Positions 24,409-32,491 are shown, numbered from the stretch's first letter. The stretch is 64,000 bases of DNA from JARFUG01 sp050485365 (GCA_050485365.1 JBJHBH010000009.1:1-64000), one strand, 5' to 3'. Numbers and translations: made by a program. The notes: a model not told the origin generated them from the letters alone.

Positions 24409-25691
24409 AGATGATGGAGCTGGCACAAGCTGTTCACGGTGAAGCCTGGACCCTCAAGGAGTTCTTCGTTCTGCCCAACGAATACGTCTACTGGTCGATC
24501 CAGATCGTCATGTACCCCTTCATGACGGGGCTCGTTGCGGGGGCCTTCGTCCTCTCCTCGCTCTATCACGTCTTCGGCATCAAACGCCTGAAGGAGATCG
24601 CGCGCTTCTCGCTCGTCTTCTCCCTGGCCCTGCTGCCGGTGGCGATGATGCCGCTATTGCTTCATCTTACGCAACCGTTTCGCGGCTTTCACGTCATGAT
24701 GACGCCGCACTTCACTTCGGCGATCGCCGCCTTCGGCATCGTCTTCATGACCTACGGCTCCATCGTCGCCAGCGAGCTATGGTTCGTCTACCGCAAGCAC
24801 TTCGTCCTTACGGTGATGGAGCTGAAGGAAAAACGCGACCGCACCTCCCTCGAGAACCTGCGCCTCAACTTCAACAAGATCCTCACCCTCGGCGCCATGG
24901 ACATCAGCGAGGAGGCTCTCGAAAAAGACCACAAGGCGACCAAGTACCTGGCGGCCGTCGGGATTCCCGTCGCCTGTTTTCTGCACGGATACGCCGGGTT
25001 CATCTTCGGATCGGTCAAGGCCAATGCCCTGTGGATGACCCCCCTGATGCCGGTCATCTTCATCATGTCCGCCGTCGTCTCGGGGATCGCCCTGTGCATC
25101 CTGTGCTATGTGGTGACGCAGGAGATCCGCAAGTTCATGGCCAAACGAAAACTATCACGCTGGGGGAAGGACCCCAAAGCCCCGAGCATCGAGCAGCTTC
25201 AAGGAGCGGAGCAGGGGGGAGTTGCGATCGCCTCCAACTATCTTCTCTACTTCATGATCGGCGCCGTCACCCTGGAGATCCTCGACATCATTTTCCGCGG
25301 CTACACTCAGGTAAAATCGTGGGACATCCTGGGCACTGTCATCATGGAGCGCAAGTTCGTCTCGCTCTGGATCATGCAGTTCGGCATCGGCAACATCCTC
25401 CCCTTCATCATGATGGTCATGCCGGGGCGCACCGTGAGAAGGACCGTCATCGCCTGCATCCTCGTCCTCTTCGGCGTCTTCATGATGCGCTGGAACATCG
25501 TCATCGGCGGACAGGCCTTCTCCCTGAGCTTCGCCGGTTTCATGCACTATCAGCTTCCGATCATTCCGCAAAACTGGGAGACCTTCCGGGAAGGGCTTAC
25601 CGGCGCCCTGCTTGTCGCGACCACCCCCTTCATCCTTTTCTGGGGGATCAACAAGTTCATGCCGGTCTTTGTCGACGAAAAACGAGTCTGA
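24405..25691 (+). CDS. cbcU: NrfD/PsrC-type quinone-interacting membrane subunit (Cbc4-like)
   Basis: This 428-residue integral membrane protein has about ten hydrophobic helices of the NrfD/PsrC family, which binds menaquinol and passes electrons to a periplasmic Fe-S partner. An early segment (EYVYWSIQIVMYPFMTGLVAG) and a cluster of charged residues in the loop around residues 125-185 are visible. The start overlaps cbcT (ATGA). A strong hairpin follows the stop. Direction of electron flow cannot be read from sequence; oxidation of menaquinol is the usual role. Confidence 0.87.
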   Translation: MKMMELAQAVHGEAWTLKEFFVLPNEYVYWSIQIVMYPFMTGLVAGAFVLSSLYHVFGIKRLKEIARFSLVFSLALLPVAMMPLLLHLTQPFRGFHVMMTPHFTSAIAAFGIVFMTYGSIVASELWFVYRKHFVLTVMELKEKRDRTSLENLRLNFNKILTLGAMDISEEALEKDHKATKYLAAVGIPVACFLHGYAGFIFGSVKANALWMTPLMPVIFIMSAVVSGIALCILCYVVTQEIRKFMAKRKLSRWGKDPKAPSIEQLQGAEQGGVAIASNYLLYFMIGAVTLEILDIIFRGYTQVKSWDILGTVIMERKFVSLWIMQFGIGNILPFIMMVMPGRTVRRTVIACILVLFGVFMMRWNIVIGGQAFSLSFAGFMHYQLPIIPQNWETFREGLTGALLVATTPFILFWGINKFMPVFVDEKRV

Positions 25692-25699
25692 ACGAAAAA

Positions 25700-25790
25700 C
25701 GGGAGGGCGCCGGCCGATCTTTCGACCCGCGCCCTCCCGGGCTCTTCGCACTGCGTCTGCGCTCTTCCAAATCCCCTCATCTCGAGGGGA
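25700..25790. terminator. Two hairpins between convergent genes
   Basis: An 11-bp stem (CGGGAGGGCGC, 25700-25710, with 25729-25739) lies 8 bases after cbcU. A 7-bp stem (TCCCCTC, 25772-25778, with 25784-25790) lies just beyond the convergent small membrane-protein gene. Neither has a long T run, so termination is likely but not certain. Confidence 0.5.
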
Positions 25791-25798
25791 TTCGTCTT

Positions 25799-26074
25799 TC
25801 AGGGCCTGCTCGCAACGCCGGCTTTTCTGACGGCTCTGACCATGTGAATGCCGCTTCGGTTCCGGAAGATGCGCATCAGCATCACCCCGAGGATGGAGAG
25901 GAAGAAGCCGACGCAGAGGACGACGTAGCCGAGGCTCCTCCCTTCGCCGATGCCGGCCAGCTCCTTTCCGCCGAGTAGCCCTATCATGGCGATGGCGACG
26001 AAGGTGACGATACCCCCCAACACATAGACGACCAACGCCGATACGCCCCAGATCATATCTTTTTGCAGTTTCAT
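25799..26074 (-). CDS. Small membrane protein downstream of cbcL
   Basis: This 91-residue protein has two transmembrane helices (about residues 9-33 and 48-68) joined by a glycine-rich loop, with a basic C-terminal tail. GGAGG sits 5 bases before the ATG at 26074. It follows cbcL by 59 bases on the same strand and is probably its last cotranscribed gene; a role as a small subunit or assembly factor of that cytochrome is a guess. I do not recognise the family. Confidence 0.7.
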   Translation of the reverse strand: MKLQKDMIWGVSALVVYVLGGIVTFVAIAMIGLLGGKELAGIGEGRSLGYVVLCVGFFLSILGVMLMRIFRNRSGIHMVRAVRKAGVASRP

Positions 26075-26133
26075 CTTTACCTCCGCAGGTGAAGGGTGGG
26101 GGGAGCGCGAGGCTCCCCCCGTTTTTTCCGCCA

Positions 26134-28095
26134 TCAGCCCGAGATGAAGGCGTAGAGCATCAGGAAGGCCAGCGTCAGGCCGGTGAAGACAGCGAGGAAG
26201 CCGAAGCCCTTGAAGAAGAAGTCGTAGAGGACGCCGCTCGTCTTCTTGGCCTCGAACTGATCGAGGATGCCGAGCTCTTCGTAGCGCTTCCACTGATCGC
26301 CGCGCTCATGGATGAACTCTTCCTTGGAGATCTGCCCGTTGAAGATGACGAAGTCCATCGGGAACTTCTCGGGGCGCCCGTGGGTGTTGAAGAAGTGGAC
26401 GGTGAAGATGAAGCCGGTGGCGAGCAGCGCCTCGTCCGAGTGGACGATGGTGGCGACGTTGAACGTCCACCCCGGCAGGAAGAGGGCGAAGAATTCGGGG
26501 AACCACAGCATGAGCCCCGAGCCGCCGATGGCGAACATCCCCCAGAAGACCGCGAGGAAGTCGAACTTCTCCCAATACGTCCAGCGCTCGAAGGTCGGCT
26601 TCGGCCCTTTGAAGAAGAACCACTTGACCATGGCGCTGATGTCCTTGACGTCCCGCAGGTTGGGCATGAGGGAGTCGGGGCCGAAGAGGCGCTGCAGCCA
26701 GTGGGCCTTGGTGCCGTTGCGGTTGTAGACGTTCTTGCGGATGAACAGGAAGTCGAAGCTCATGATGAGCGCGCCGAGGAAGTAGTAGAAGGTCAGAATG
26801 GCGCAGCCGCGATGGATGAGACCGGCCAGGTGCACCCCGCCGAAGAAGTTCATCATGCTCACGGCCCAGGCCTGGTCGGCGAACTTCAGGGGTAGACCGG
26901 TCAAAGAGAGGCCGAGGAAGCTGATGATCACCACCAGGTGCAGGTAGATGTGGCGCTTCTCGAAGCGGATGTACTGTTTGTTGGGCTCGGAGATGGCGTG
27001 GGCGTGCGCCCCTGCGGCTCCGCCTCCGTGCATCCCCCCGACGGGCATGGTCACGGCGACCGACGCCGACACCCCGTCGGCAACGGCTTCGGCGGTCTCC
27101 TCGTCGTGCGACACCGATTGCGACTGGGCGTCGCGCTCGGCCTGCTTCTCGCGGTTCTCGACGAAGCCTCGGAACATCCACAGCAGCGTATGGATCCAGA
27201 AGACGGCGAAGACACCGACCAGCAGGGACGTCATGCTGATGTAGGTCCAGTACAGGATCGGGTAGTTGGCCCGGTCGGTGTGGTCGCCGTGCGGTTGAAA
27301 CTGGGTGAACAGTTTGTTCGCTCTGGGGTGGCACTGGGCGCAGGTGGCCACCAGGTTGTCGGGGTGGATGCTCGAGGCGACATGATCGCGCGGCAGCACG
27401 GCGTGGGCCGTGTGGCAGTCAGAGCAGCCCGCCGTGTCTTCGGGGAAGCCGAGGCGGTAGCCCTTGCCGTGGTAGTTGTCGAGGTAGGTGCGCACCGTCA
27501 GGGCCGAGAGACCGGCGCGGCTCATCATCTGCTCATCGCCGTGGCAGCTCATGCAGGCGTCGGTATGGAAGGCCATCTTCTGCCGGTCGTCTCCGAGGGC
27601 GTCGATCTGGTGCAGGCCGTGGCAGTCGTGGCAGGCGGCCGAATCGGGGTTGCCGTCCAGGACCGAACGGCCGTGAATCGACTCGAGGTATTCGGGGTGG
27701 TAATGGCACTGCTGGCACGACTCGACGGCCGTCACCTTGTTCCCCCGCCACGCCTGGACGGCGTGGATCTCGGTGTGGCAGTCCTTGCACCCGATGCCGC
27801 TCATCATGTGGATGCTGGCGGCGTGCTCGGCCGTCTCCTCCCGGTGGCAGCGGGAGCAGTTGACCGGCTCGATGCGCGCCGTGCCGTCCATGTGCGCATC
27901 GATATCCGTGATCTGCGTATGGCAGCTCGTGCACGAGTTGTGGCCGTGAACCGACATCCCGAAGGCTTCGGCGTCGATGTCCCCCATGTGGCAGTCCATG
28001 CAGCTTTCGGCGGCAGGCGGCAGGGCTGCGGGTGACGACAGTGGTGCGCCCAGAATCCAGCAGAAGAGCAAAATCGGAATCAGTCTGAACCTCAT
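26134..28095 (-). CDS. cbcL: CbcL-type fusion of nine-heme cytochrome c and cytochrome b
   Basis: This 653-residue inner-membrane quinol oxidoreductase has a signal peptide (about residues 1-24) and a periplasmic part with nine CxxCH sites (about 30-270). A membrane helix near 280-305 leads to a histidine-rich linker (HGGGAAGAHAHA), then a HydC/FdnI-like diheme cytochrome b domain (about 360-560) with membrane histidines, and a C-terminal helix. The nine c-hemes plus the b domain match Geobacter CbcL, which passes menaquinol electrons outward during low-potential metal and electrode reduction. The start at 28095 has GGAGG about 10 bases upstream. The zinc-ribbon gene precedes it by 42 bases. 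Confidence 0.9.
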   Translation of the reverse strand: MRFRLIPILLFCWILGAPLSSPAALPPAAESCMDCHMGDIDAEAFGMSVHGHNSCTSCHTQITDIDAHMDGTARIEPVNCSRCHREETAEHAASIHMMSGIGCKDCHTEIHAVQAWRGNKVTAVESCQQCHYHPEYLESIHGRSVLDGNPDSAACHDCHGLHQIDALGDDRQKMAFHTDACMSCHGDEQMMSRAGLSALTVRTYLDNYHGKGYRLGFPEDTAGCSDCHTAHAVLPRDHVASSIHPDNLVATCAQCHPRANKLFTQFQPHGDHTDRANYPILYWTYISMTSLLVGVFAVFWIHTLLWMFRGFVENREKQAERDAQSQSVSHDEETAEAVADGVSASVAVTMPVGGMHGGGAAGAHAHAISEPNKQYIRFEKRHIYLHLVVIISFLGLSLTGLPLKFADQAWAVSMMNFFGGVHLAGLIHRGCAILTFYYFLGALIMSFDFLFIRKNVYNRNGTKAHWLQRLFGPDSLMPNLRDVKDISAMVKWFFFKGPKPTFERWTYWEKFDFLAVFWGMFAIGGSGLMLWFPEFFALFLPGWTFNVATIVHSDEALLATGFIFTVHFFNTHGRPEKFPMDFVIFNGQISKEEFIHERGDQWKRYEELGILDQFEAKKTSGVLYDFFFKGFGFLAVFTGLTLAFLMLYAFISG

Positions 28096-28137
28096 CGGCT
28101 TCATCCTCCAGTTTGAGTTGAAATACATGGATCCGCC

Positions 28138-28800
28138 TCAGCTACGCAACAATACTTCCAATGCCTTGTCCTTGTCCGGGTTGTTGAATCGAAAAACCAT
28201 CTCCTTGAGGTAGAGCTGAAATTCGTTGCGAAAACTCCCCCGATACCGCCTCAGGTGCTTGCGGGAGAATTCCCAGAATTCCGAAGCGACGCCTCGATCG
28301 CTTTCGGTGCTGTGGGGGAGGTGACGCTGAAGGATGCGGCTGAGAAAGTTCTCCTTCATCCCCCATTGCCCCCCCAGAACGAGGTACGAACAACACGCCG
28401 GCGGAAGGGCCGCTGCGGAGCCGTCGGGAAAGGCGACCCACACGGTCCCTTCGCGAACGCCGATGCCGCACAGAAGATCGACGATCTTCTCCGGCCGCCC
28501 CTCATTCCCCTGCGACGCGACAGGGGGGCAGTGAACGAGGTCGTTCTGGGCGGCCATCTTCTCCCGGAGCTCGCGGTAGATGCGCTGCGCCGTCTTGCGA
28601 TTGATCCCGGCCAGATCGGCGGCCTGGTAGGCCGAACCGAGATTCCAGAAAAGCTGGGCGACGAACTCGCGCTTCTCCTGCGGCAGTCGCCCCTGGCGCG
28701 GATGCGGGGTGAACTTCACGCGGCAGTGACGGCACAGACGACGGCCATCCGCCAAAAGATAGGAATCTGAACTGGAGCAGGCCGGACAATGATCGTTCAT
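28138..28800 (-). CDS. Zinc-ribbon, HTH and IS1595-like protein upstream of cbcL
   Basis: This 220-residue protein has an N-terminal zinc ribbon (cysteines 5, 8, 23 and 26, in CPACSS and CRHCRV), a helix-turn-helix (about 60-85, AADLAGINRKTAQRIYREL), and a C-terminal segment (EFWEFSRKHLRRYRGSF and EMVFRFNN). These resemble the end of IS1595/ISXO2-type transposases. The central transposase acidic motifs are not obvious and no terminal inverted repeats flank it, so it may be a tamed transposase acting as a DNA-binding regulator. GGAGG precedes the ATG at 28800. It is transcribed with cbcL from a near-consensus promoter. Confidence 0.65.
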   Translation of the reverse strand: MNDHCPACSSSDSYLLADGRRLCRHCRVKFTPHPRQGRLPQEKREFVAQLFWNLGSAYQAADLAGINRKTAQRIYRELREKMAAQNDLVHCPPVASQGNEGRPEKIVDLLCGIGVREGTVWVAFPDGSAAALPPACCSYLVLGGQWGMKENFLSRILQRHLPHSTESDRGVASEFWEFSRKHLRRYRGSFRNEFQLYLKEMVFRFNNPDKDKALEVLLRS

Positions 28801-28962
28801 GCGTTGCCATCCTCCCATAGGTCCTTTTTTCTGGCCTGTTCGAAAATTCCACAAAAAAATTTGGCCAAAGTTTGATTGACCTCCTTTGCCACTTCGACCT
28901 GTGCGGCCGCACGCTCGGGCGGCCGCTACTCTCTTTGAGGGCACAGGACCAGGGAATAGGCC

Positions 28963-28991
28963 ATTAGATGACTCTTATGTGACACTGTCAA
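28963..28991 (-). promoter_or_regulatory. Sigma-70 promoter of the zinc-ribbon gene and cbcL
   Basis: On the - strand TTGACA (28991-28986) and TCTAAT (28968-28963) are separated by 17 bases. The leader of about 155 bases contains GCGGCCGC twice (28903-28910 and 28919-28926). The two copies can pair as an 8-bp hairpin. The rest of 28801-29076 shows no gene. Confidence 0.75.
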
Positions 28992-29076
28992 CCTTTTCCG
29001 CTTCATCAGCCCACCTTCTCTCCTGTTTCGTTGATGCACTTTCCGAGCCCATCGGCGAGGGTTCCGCCCGTCAACT

Positions 29077-30462
29077 TCAGGCCAACTCGTGCCGTTTCAT
29101 CCAGCGCCACAGCGTGGTGCGATCGACCCCCAGAACGCCCGCCACCTCGGTGCGGTTTCCCCCGTGCCGGTTAAGCAGGTCGCTGAGCGCATCGGCCGAG
29201 ATCTCCTTGCGCCGGCTGCGTGCCGCCGGATGCGTCGGCGCGCTGCGCGGCACCAGGGCCGCCGGGAGGTGCTCCAGATCCATCTCGTCGCTGCGGCAGA
29301 AGATGACGGTCTGCTCCATGATGTTGAGCAACTCGCGCACGTTGCCGGGGTAGTCGTAATCGAGCAGGACCTGCAGCGCCCCGGAGGAGATCCCCCGGAT
29401 CTGCTTGGCGTAGGTGCGGTTGAGGCGCTCTAGGAAAAGATCGATGAGCAGCGGAACGTCTTCGGGGCGCTGGCGAAGAGGCGGAATATGCAGCGCCAGA
29501 ACGTTGATCCGGAAGAAGAGGTCGCGCCGAAACGTCCCCGCGCTCACTCTGGCGCTCAGATCGCAGTTGGTGGCGGCGATGAAGCGCACATCGATCTTCT
29601 GAGGCGCATCGCTCCCCAAGGGGAGATATTCCTGGGTCTCGATGACGCGCATCAGCTTCACCTGCTGCGACAAGGGGAGCTCGCCGATCTCGTCGAGGAA
29701 GAGCGTCCCCCCCCTGGCCAGCTCGAGCCGCCCGGGGCGATCGGCGCCGTCGCCGTCGGGGCCTCGGCGGGTGCCGAAGAGCTCGGCTTCCAGCTGCTTC
29801 TCCGGCACGGCACCGCAGTTCACGGTGACGAAGGGGCCGGCGCTGCGGTGACTGAGTTCATGAATCGCCTTGACGACCAACTCCTTGCCGGTTCCGCTTT
29901 CCCCAGAGACGAGCACCGTGGCATCGCTTCGCGCCACATCGGGCAGCGCATCGAAGAGCCGCCGCATCAGCCGGTTGCAGCTGACGAGATTGCGGAAGGT
30001 GTACGGCGCCGCGTGTTGCGGCGCCTGCTCGCAGCGCGTGCGAAACGCCTCCACGACGCCGATGGCGTGCCCCGCGGCGTCCTTCAGCACCGAGGCGTTG
30101 AGCGAGATGGGGACGCGCTTGTTGTCCTTGTTGCGGATCTCGACATCCCGGTTGACGATGGGGCGGCCGGACCTGCGGGCTTCACGCACCGGGCAGCAGC
30201 TCGAACAGAGGGTGGAGCGCATCACCTCGTGGCACGGACGTCCGAGGACCTCCTCGCGGGTGAAGCCCGTGATCTGCTCGGCGGCGCTGTTGAAGGAGGT
30301 GATGCGCATCTGCTCGTCGACGGTGAAGACGGCGTCGGCCACGCAGTTGAGGACGGCGCCGGTGAGCGCTGACGAGGCGACGGAGAGATGGGCCGACGCC
30401 CTGCCGGTGCGTGCGCTTTGCGAATTCCACGAACTGTGATGTCTGACTTGTGCATCACTCAT
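29077..30462 (-). CDS. PAS-AAA-Fis regulator of the NtrC family lacking GAFTGA
   Basis: This 461-residue regulator has a PAS domain (about residues 35-145) containing a cysteine group (C77, C86, C89, C90) that could sense redox or metal. An AAA+ domain (about 160-390) carries Walker A GESGTGKE (187-194) and Walker B GGTLFLDE (251-258). A Fis-type helix-turn-helix (RTEVAGVLGVDRTTLWRW) lies at the end. After ELFG (227-230), where sigma-54 activators have GAFTGA, the sequence is TRRGPDGDGADRPG, so contact with sigma-54 is unlikely. The start at 30462 has GAGAGG 6 bases upstream. It lies between cbcL and a divergent cytochrome gene, its probable targets. Confidence 0.88.
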   Translation of the reverse strand: MSDAQVRHHSSWNSQSARTGRASAHLSVASSALTGAVLNCVADAVFTVDEQMRITSFNSAAEQITGFTREEVLGRPCHEVMRSTLCSSCCPVREARRSGRPIVNRDVEIRNKDNKRVPISLNASVLKDAAGHAIGVVEAFRTRCEQAPQHAAPYTFRNLVSCNRLMRRLFDALPDVARSDATVLVSGESGTGKELVVKAIHELSHRSAGPFVTVNCGAVPEKQLEAELFGTRRGPDGDGADRPGRLELARGGTLFLDEIGELPLSQQVKLMRVIETQEYLPLGSDAPQKIDVRFIAATNCDLSARVSAGTFRRDLFFRINVLALHIPPLRQRPEDVPLLIDLFLERLNRTYAKQIRGISSGALQVLLDYDYPGNVRELLNIMEQTVIFCRSDEMDLEHLPAALVPRSAPTHPAARSRRKEISADALSDLLNRHGGNRTEVAGVLGVDRTTLWRWMKRHELA

Positions 30463-30553
30463 GGCACACCTCTCGATTTCGATCACCCGGTTGATCCACC
30501 CGAACCGCTTCGCCTTCAGATACTCGATCTCTCCTTTTTTTCCTCCTGTGAGG

Positions 30554-30565
30554 GGTAAATTTACC
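30554..30565. promoter_or_regulatory. 12-bp palindrome, candidate operator
   Basis: GGTAAATTTACC is a perfect palindrome between the regulator gene and the divergent cytochrome gene. It is centred about 58 bases before the predicted cytochrome transcript start, a usual activator position. Confidence 0.5.
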
Positions 30566-30583
30566 GCCGCCGAAAGATCCGTC

Positions 30584-30612
30584 TTGCATTTCTCCGGTTA
30601 ATCCGGTATTCT
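30584..30612 (+). promoter_or_regulatory. Candidate promoter of the eight-heme cytochrome gene
   Basis: TTGCAT (30584-30589) and TATTCT (30607-30612) are separated by 17 bases. The weak -35 fits an activated promoter. The spacer contains the inverted repeat CCGG-TTAAT-CCGG. Confidence 0.55.
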
Positions 30613-30679
30613 CCGAGCGTTTAAATACCCGTCCTGAATAAGTTTTTTCCCATTAACACCAACGGAAAAGGTAGACACG

Positions 30680-31837
30680 ATGTCGCTTTCAGATCTCTGG
30701 GCGTGGTGCAAAAGGCACCTTCTGCTGGTTACGTTTCTTGCCGTCGGCCTCATTTTCGTCTTCGCCGTCGTCAACGTGCAGATCCTTCACATGACCTCGG
30801 AACCGGAGTTCTGCGCCATGTGCCACCCGAACCAGGGGTACGGTCCGCTCGCCGAGGTCGACTCGTGGGCCCACTCGACCCACGCGGCCGCCGGCGTCTC
30901 GTGTCTCGACTGCCACGGCCGCCCCGGTCTGGTCGGCTACATGAAGGCCAAGATCGGCGGCCTCTACGACGTCTACATGCAGTTCGCCCTTTCGCCGGAG
31001 GAAAAACTCGCCATCCTGGCGAACCCCTCCCCCGACCTCGTTCCGGAAGACCACTGCCTGTACTGTCACTCCGATGAGCAGAATCTCGCCACCCGTCAGG
31101 CGACCCGCTTCATGGACATCGTGAACATGCGCATGCTCGACGGCGTCCAGAATCCGGAATTTCGCGAGCGCAAGGGGATTCCCGACATCCTGGCGGGCCC
31201 GACCCGCGAAAACTCGCGCTTCGACCACGTCTTCCACATGGACGCCTTCAACCTGTCGTGCAACGACTGTCACTTCGGCGTCGTGCACAACCCCCAGAGC
31301 AAGACCGACCTGATGAACATGTGCATCGCCTGCCATCAGGGCTACGAAGGCTCGTCGGCTCCCCTTCTGGCCGATTGCGCCGGTTGCCACTCGGTGCAGA
31401 ACGACATGTACCTGGGCCAGGGCGCCCGCAGCGTGCCGGAAGAGGAAGGACTCAAGTCCATGTTCGGCATCAGCTGCGAGATGTGCCACTCCTCGGTCTT
31501 CCAGGGCATCTACCGCCCCTCGGCGAGCACCTGCATCGATTGCCATGACGCCGGCTACAACGAGATTCTGGTCATGTGGCAGCAAGATACCAAAGAGCAG
31601 GTTGCCAAACTCGACCGCCTGCGCCTGACCGTCGAAGACGCCCTGCGCGACGGCGATGCCCGCGGCCGGGACAACACGGCGCGCTGGGAAACTTTCCAGA
31701 AAGCGGTCTTCAATCTCAAGCTCGTGAAGAAGGACGGTGCCAAAGGGGCGCACAACGCCGACTATGCCCACTCCATCCTCACTTCGGTCGAAGAGGATTT
31801 CAATGCCATCCTCACCGACATTCGCATCACCTGGTAA
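30680..31837 (+). CDS. NapC/NrfH-like membrane-anchored octaheme cytochrome c
   Basis: This 385-residue protein has one N-terminal membrane helix (about residues 14-36) and eight CxxCH sites: CAMCH, CLDCH, CLYCH, CNDCH, CIACH, CAGCH, CEMCH and CIDCH. The first two, with SEPEFCAMCHPN and HSTHAAAGVSCLDCHG, have the NapC/NirT/NrfH quinol-dehydrogenase pattern. The rest extends into a larger periplasmic domain. A helical, heme-free tail follows. It should move electrons from menaquinol to periplasmic carriers. It resembles Geobacter inner-membrane cytochromes such as ImcH in plan but has one more heme, so no symbol is given. It is monocistronic, with a terminator 22 bases after the stop. Confidence 0.88.
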   Translation: MSLSDLWAWCKRHLLLVTFLAVGLIFVFAVVNVQILHMTSEPEFCAMCHPNQGYGPLAEVDSWAHSTHAAAGVSCLDCHGRPGLVGYMKAKIGGLYDVYMQFALSPEEKLAILANPSPDLVPEDHCLYCHSDEQNLATRQATRFMDIVNMRMLDGVQNPEFRERKGIPDILAGPTRENSRFDHVFHMDAFNLSCNDCHFGVVHNPQSKTDLMNMCIACHQGYEGSSAPLLADCAGCHSVQNDMYLGQGARSVPEEEGLKSMFGISCEMCHSSVFQGIYRPSASTCIDCHDAGYNEILVMWQQDTKEQVAKLDRLRLTVEDALRDGDARGRDNTARWETFQKAVFNLKLVKKDGAKGAHNADYAHSILTSVEEDFNAILTDIRITW

Positions 31838-31856
31838 CGACGCAACTCCCGTTGTC

Positions 31857-31890
31857 CCAAAAGGCGCCCTTGATGGGCGCCTTTTTTTTC
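31857..31890. terminator. Bidirectional intrinsic terminator
   Basis: The stem AGGCGCCC (31862-31869) with GGGCGCCT (31875-31882) is flanked by AAAA and by eight Ts. It ends the cytochrome gene (+) and the tiny-peptide array (-). Confidence 0.9.
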
Positions 31891-31932
31891 GCCCGGAATC
31901 CGCCGCGACCTCAGCGCCTCGAAGCATCGGTC

Positions 31933-32067
31933 TCAACCGACCGTGGAGGCGAGAAAGGCAAGGGCAGGGGGGGAGATGACGACGGCCGCGATTGCGGACA
32001 TGGCCCCCGCGAGGACCAGCACTGCGATGACGAAACTCGCTTTCATTCTCCCAGGGATGGTTTCCAT
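31933..32067 (-). CDS. Tiny membrane peptide, array copy 1 (44 aa)
   Basis: This is the last and most diverged gene of a four-member tandem array. The peptide has a short polar, basic N-terminus (METIPGRMKASF) and one long hydrophobic stretch (about residues 12-41). It ends PPALAFLASTVG, matching the C-terminal PALA-[FY]-LAS-x-[IV]-G signature of its neighbours. GGAGGAG precedes the ATG. It begins 74 bases after copy 2. No known family is recognised; a single-span membrane peptide is the clear prediction. Confidence 0.8.
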   Translation of the reverse strand: METIPGRMKASFVIAVLVLAGAMSAIAAVVISPPALAFLASTVG

Positions 32068-32141
32068 CTTCTCCTCCGCTCCTTTATCCTTCCTTACGTC
32101 CATTGGTCATTTCGCCGAAAGCCGATGTCTTTCGCGCCGGA

Positions 32142-32285
32142 TCAGCCGATCCTCGATGCGAGGTAGGCCAGAGCCGGGTAGGAGATCAGCACCGCCGAGA
32201 CCGCCGATACGACGCCGGTCACAACCAGCACACTCGTCAGATAACTCGCCTTCACCTTTTCACGGAAGCTGACCACGTTTTCCAT
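32142..32285 (-). CDS. Tiny membrane peptide, array copy 2 (47 aa)
   Basis: This 47-residue peptide has a charged N-terminus (MENVVSFREKVKASYL), a hydrophobic span (about residues 15-44) and the end YPALAYLASRIG. It differs from copy 3 at only three positions (T17/A, V22/A and V25/I). The spacer before it is almost the same as that before copy 3, which shows a recent tandem duplication of a unit of about 206 bases. GGAGGG lies 4 bases before the ATG. Function unknown. Confidence 0.85.
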   Translation of the reverse strand: MENVVSFREKVKASYLTSVLVVTGVVSAVSAVLISYPALAYLASRIG

Positions 32286-32347
32286 AATTCCCTCCATCGC
32301 GCTGTCCGGATCACCGGAGTTATTCTGGATGACGCCTGCCTGGATTC

Positions 32348-32491
32348 TCAGCCGATCCTCGATGCGAGGTAGGCCAAGGCCGGGTAGGAGATCAGCACCG
32401 CCGAGACCGCCGACACGATACCGGTCGCAACCAGCACACTCGCCAGATAACTCGCCTTCACCTTTTCACGGAAGCTGACCACGTTTTCCAT
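32348..32491 (-). CDS. Tiny membrane peptide, array copy 3 (47 aa)
   Basis: This is the near-identical partner of copy 2. It has the N-terminus MENVVSFREKVKASYL, a glycine-containing hydrophobic helix and the end YPALAYLASRIG. GGAGG lies 5 bases before the ATG, and 62 bases separate it from copy 4 and from copy 2. Preservation of the reading frame, ribosome site and C-terminal motif in all copies argues that it is translated. Function unknown. Confidence 0.85.
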   Translation of the reverse strand: MENVVSFREKVKASYLASVLVATGIVSAVSAVLISYPALAYLASRIG

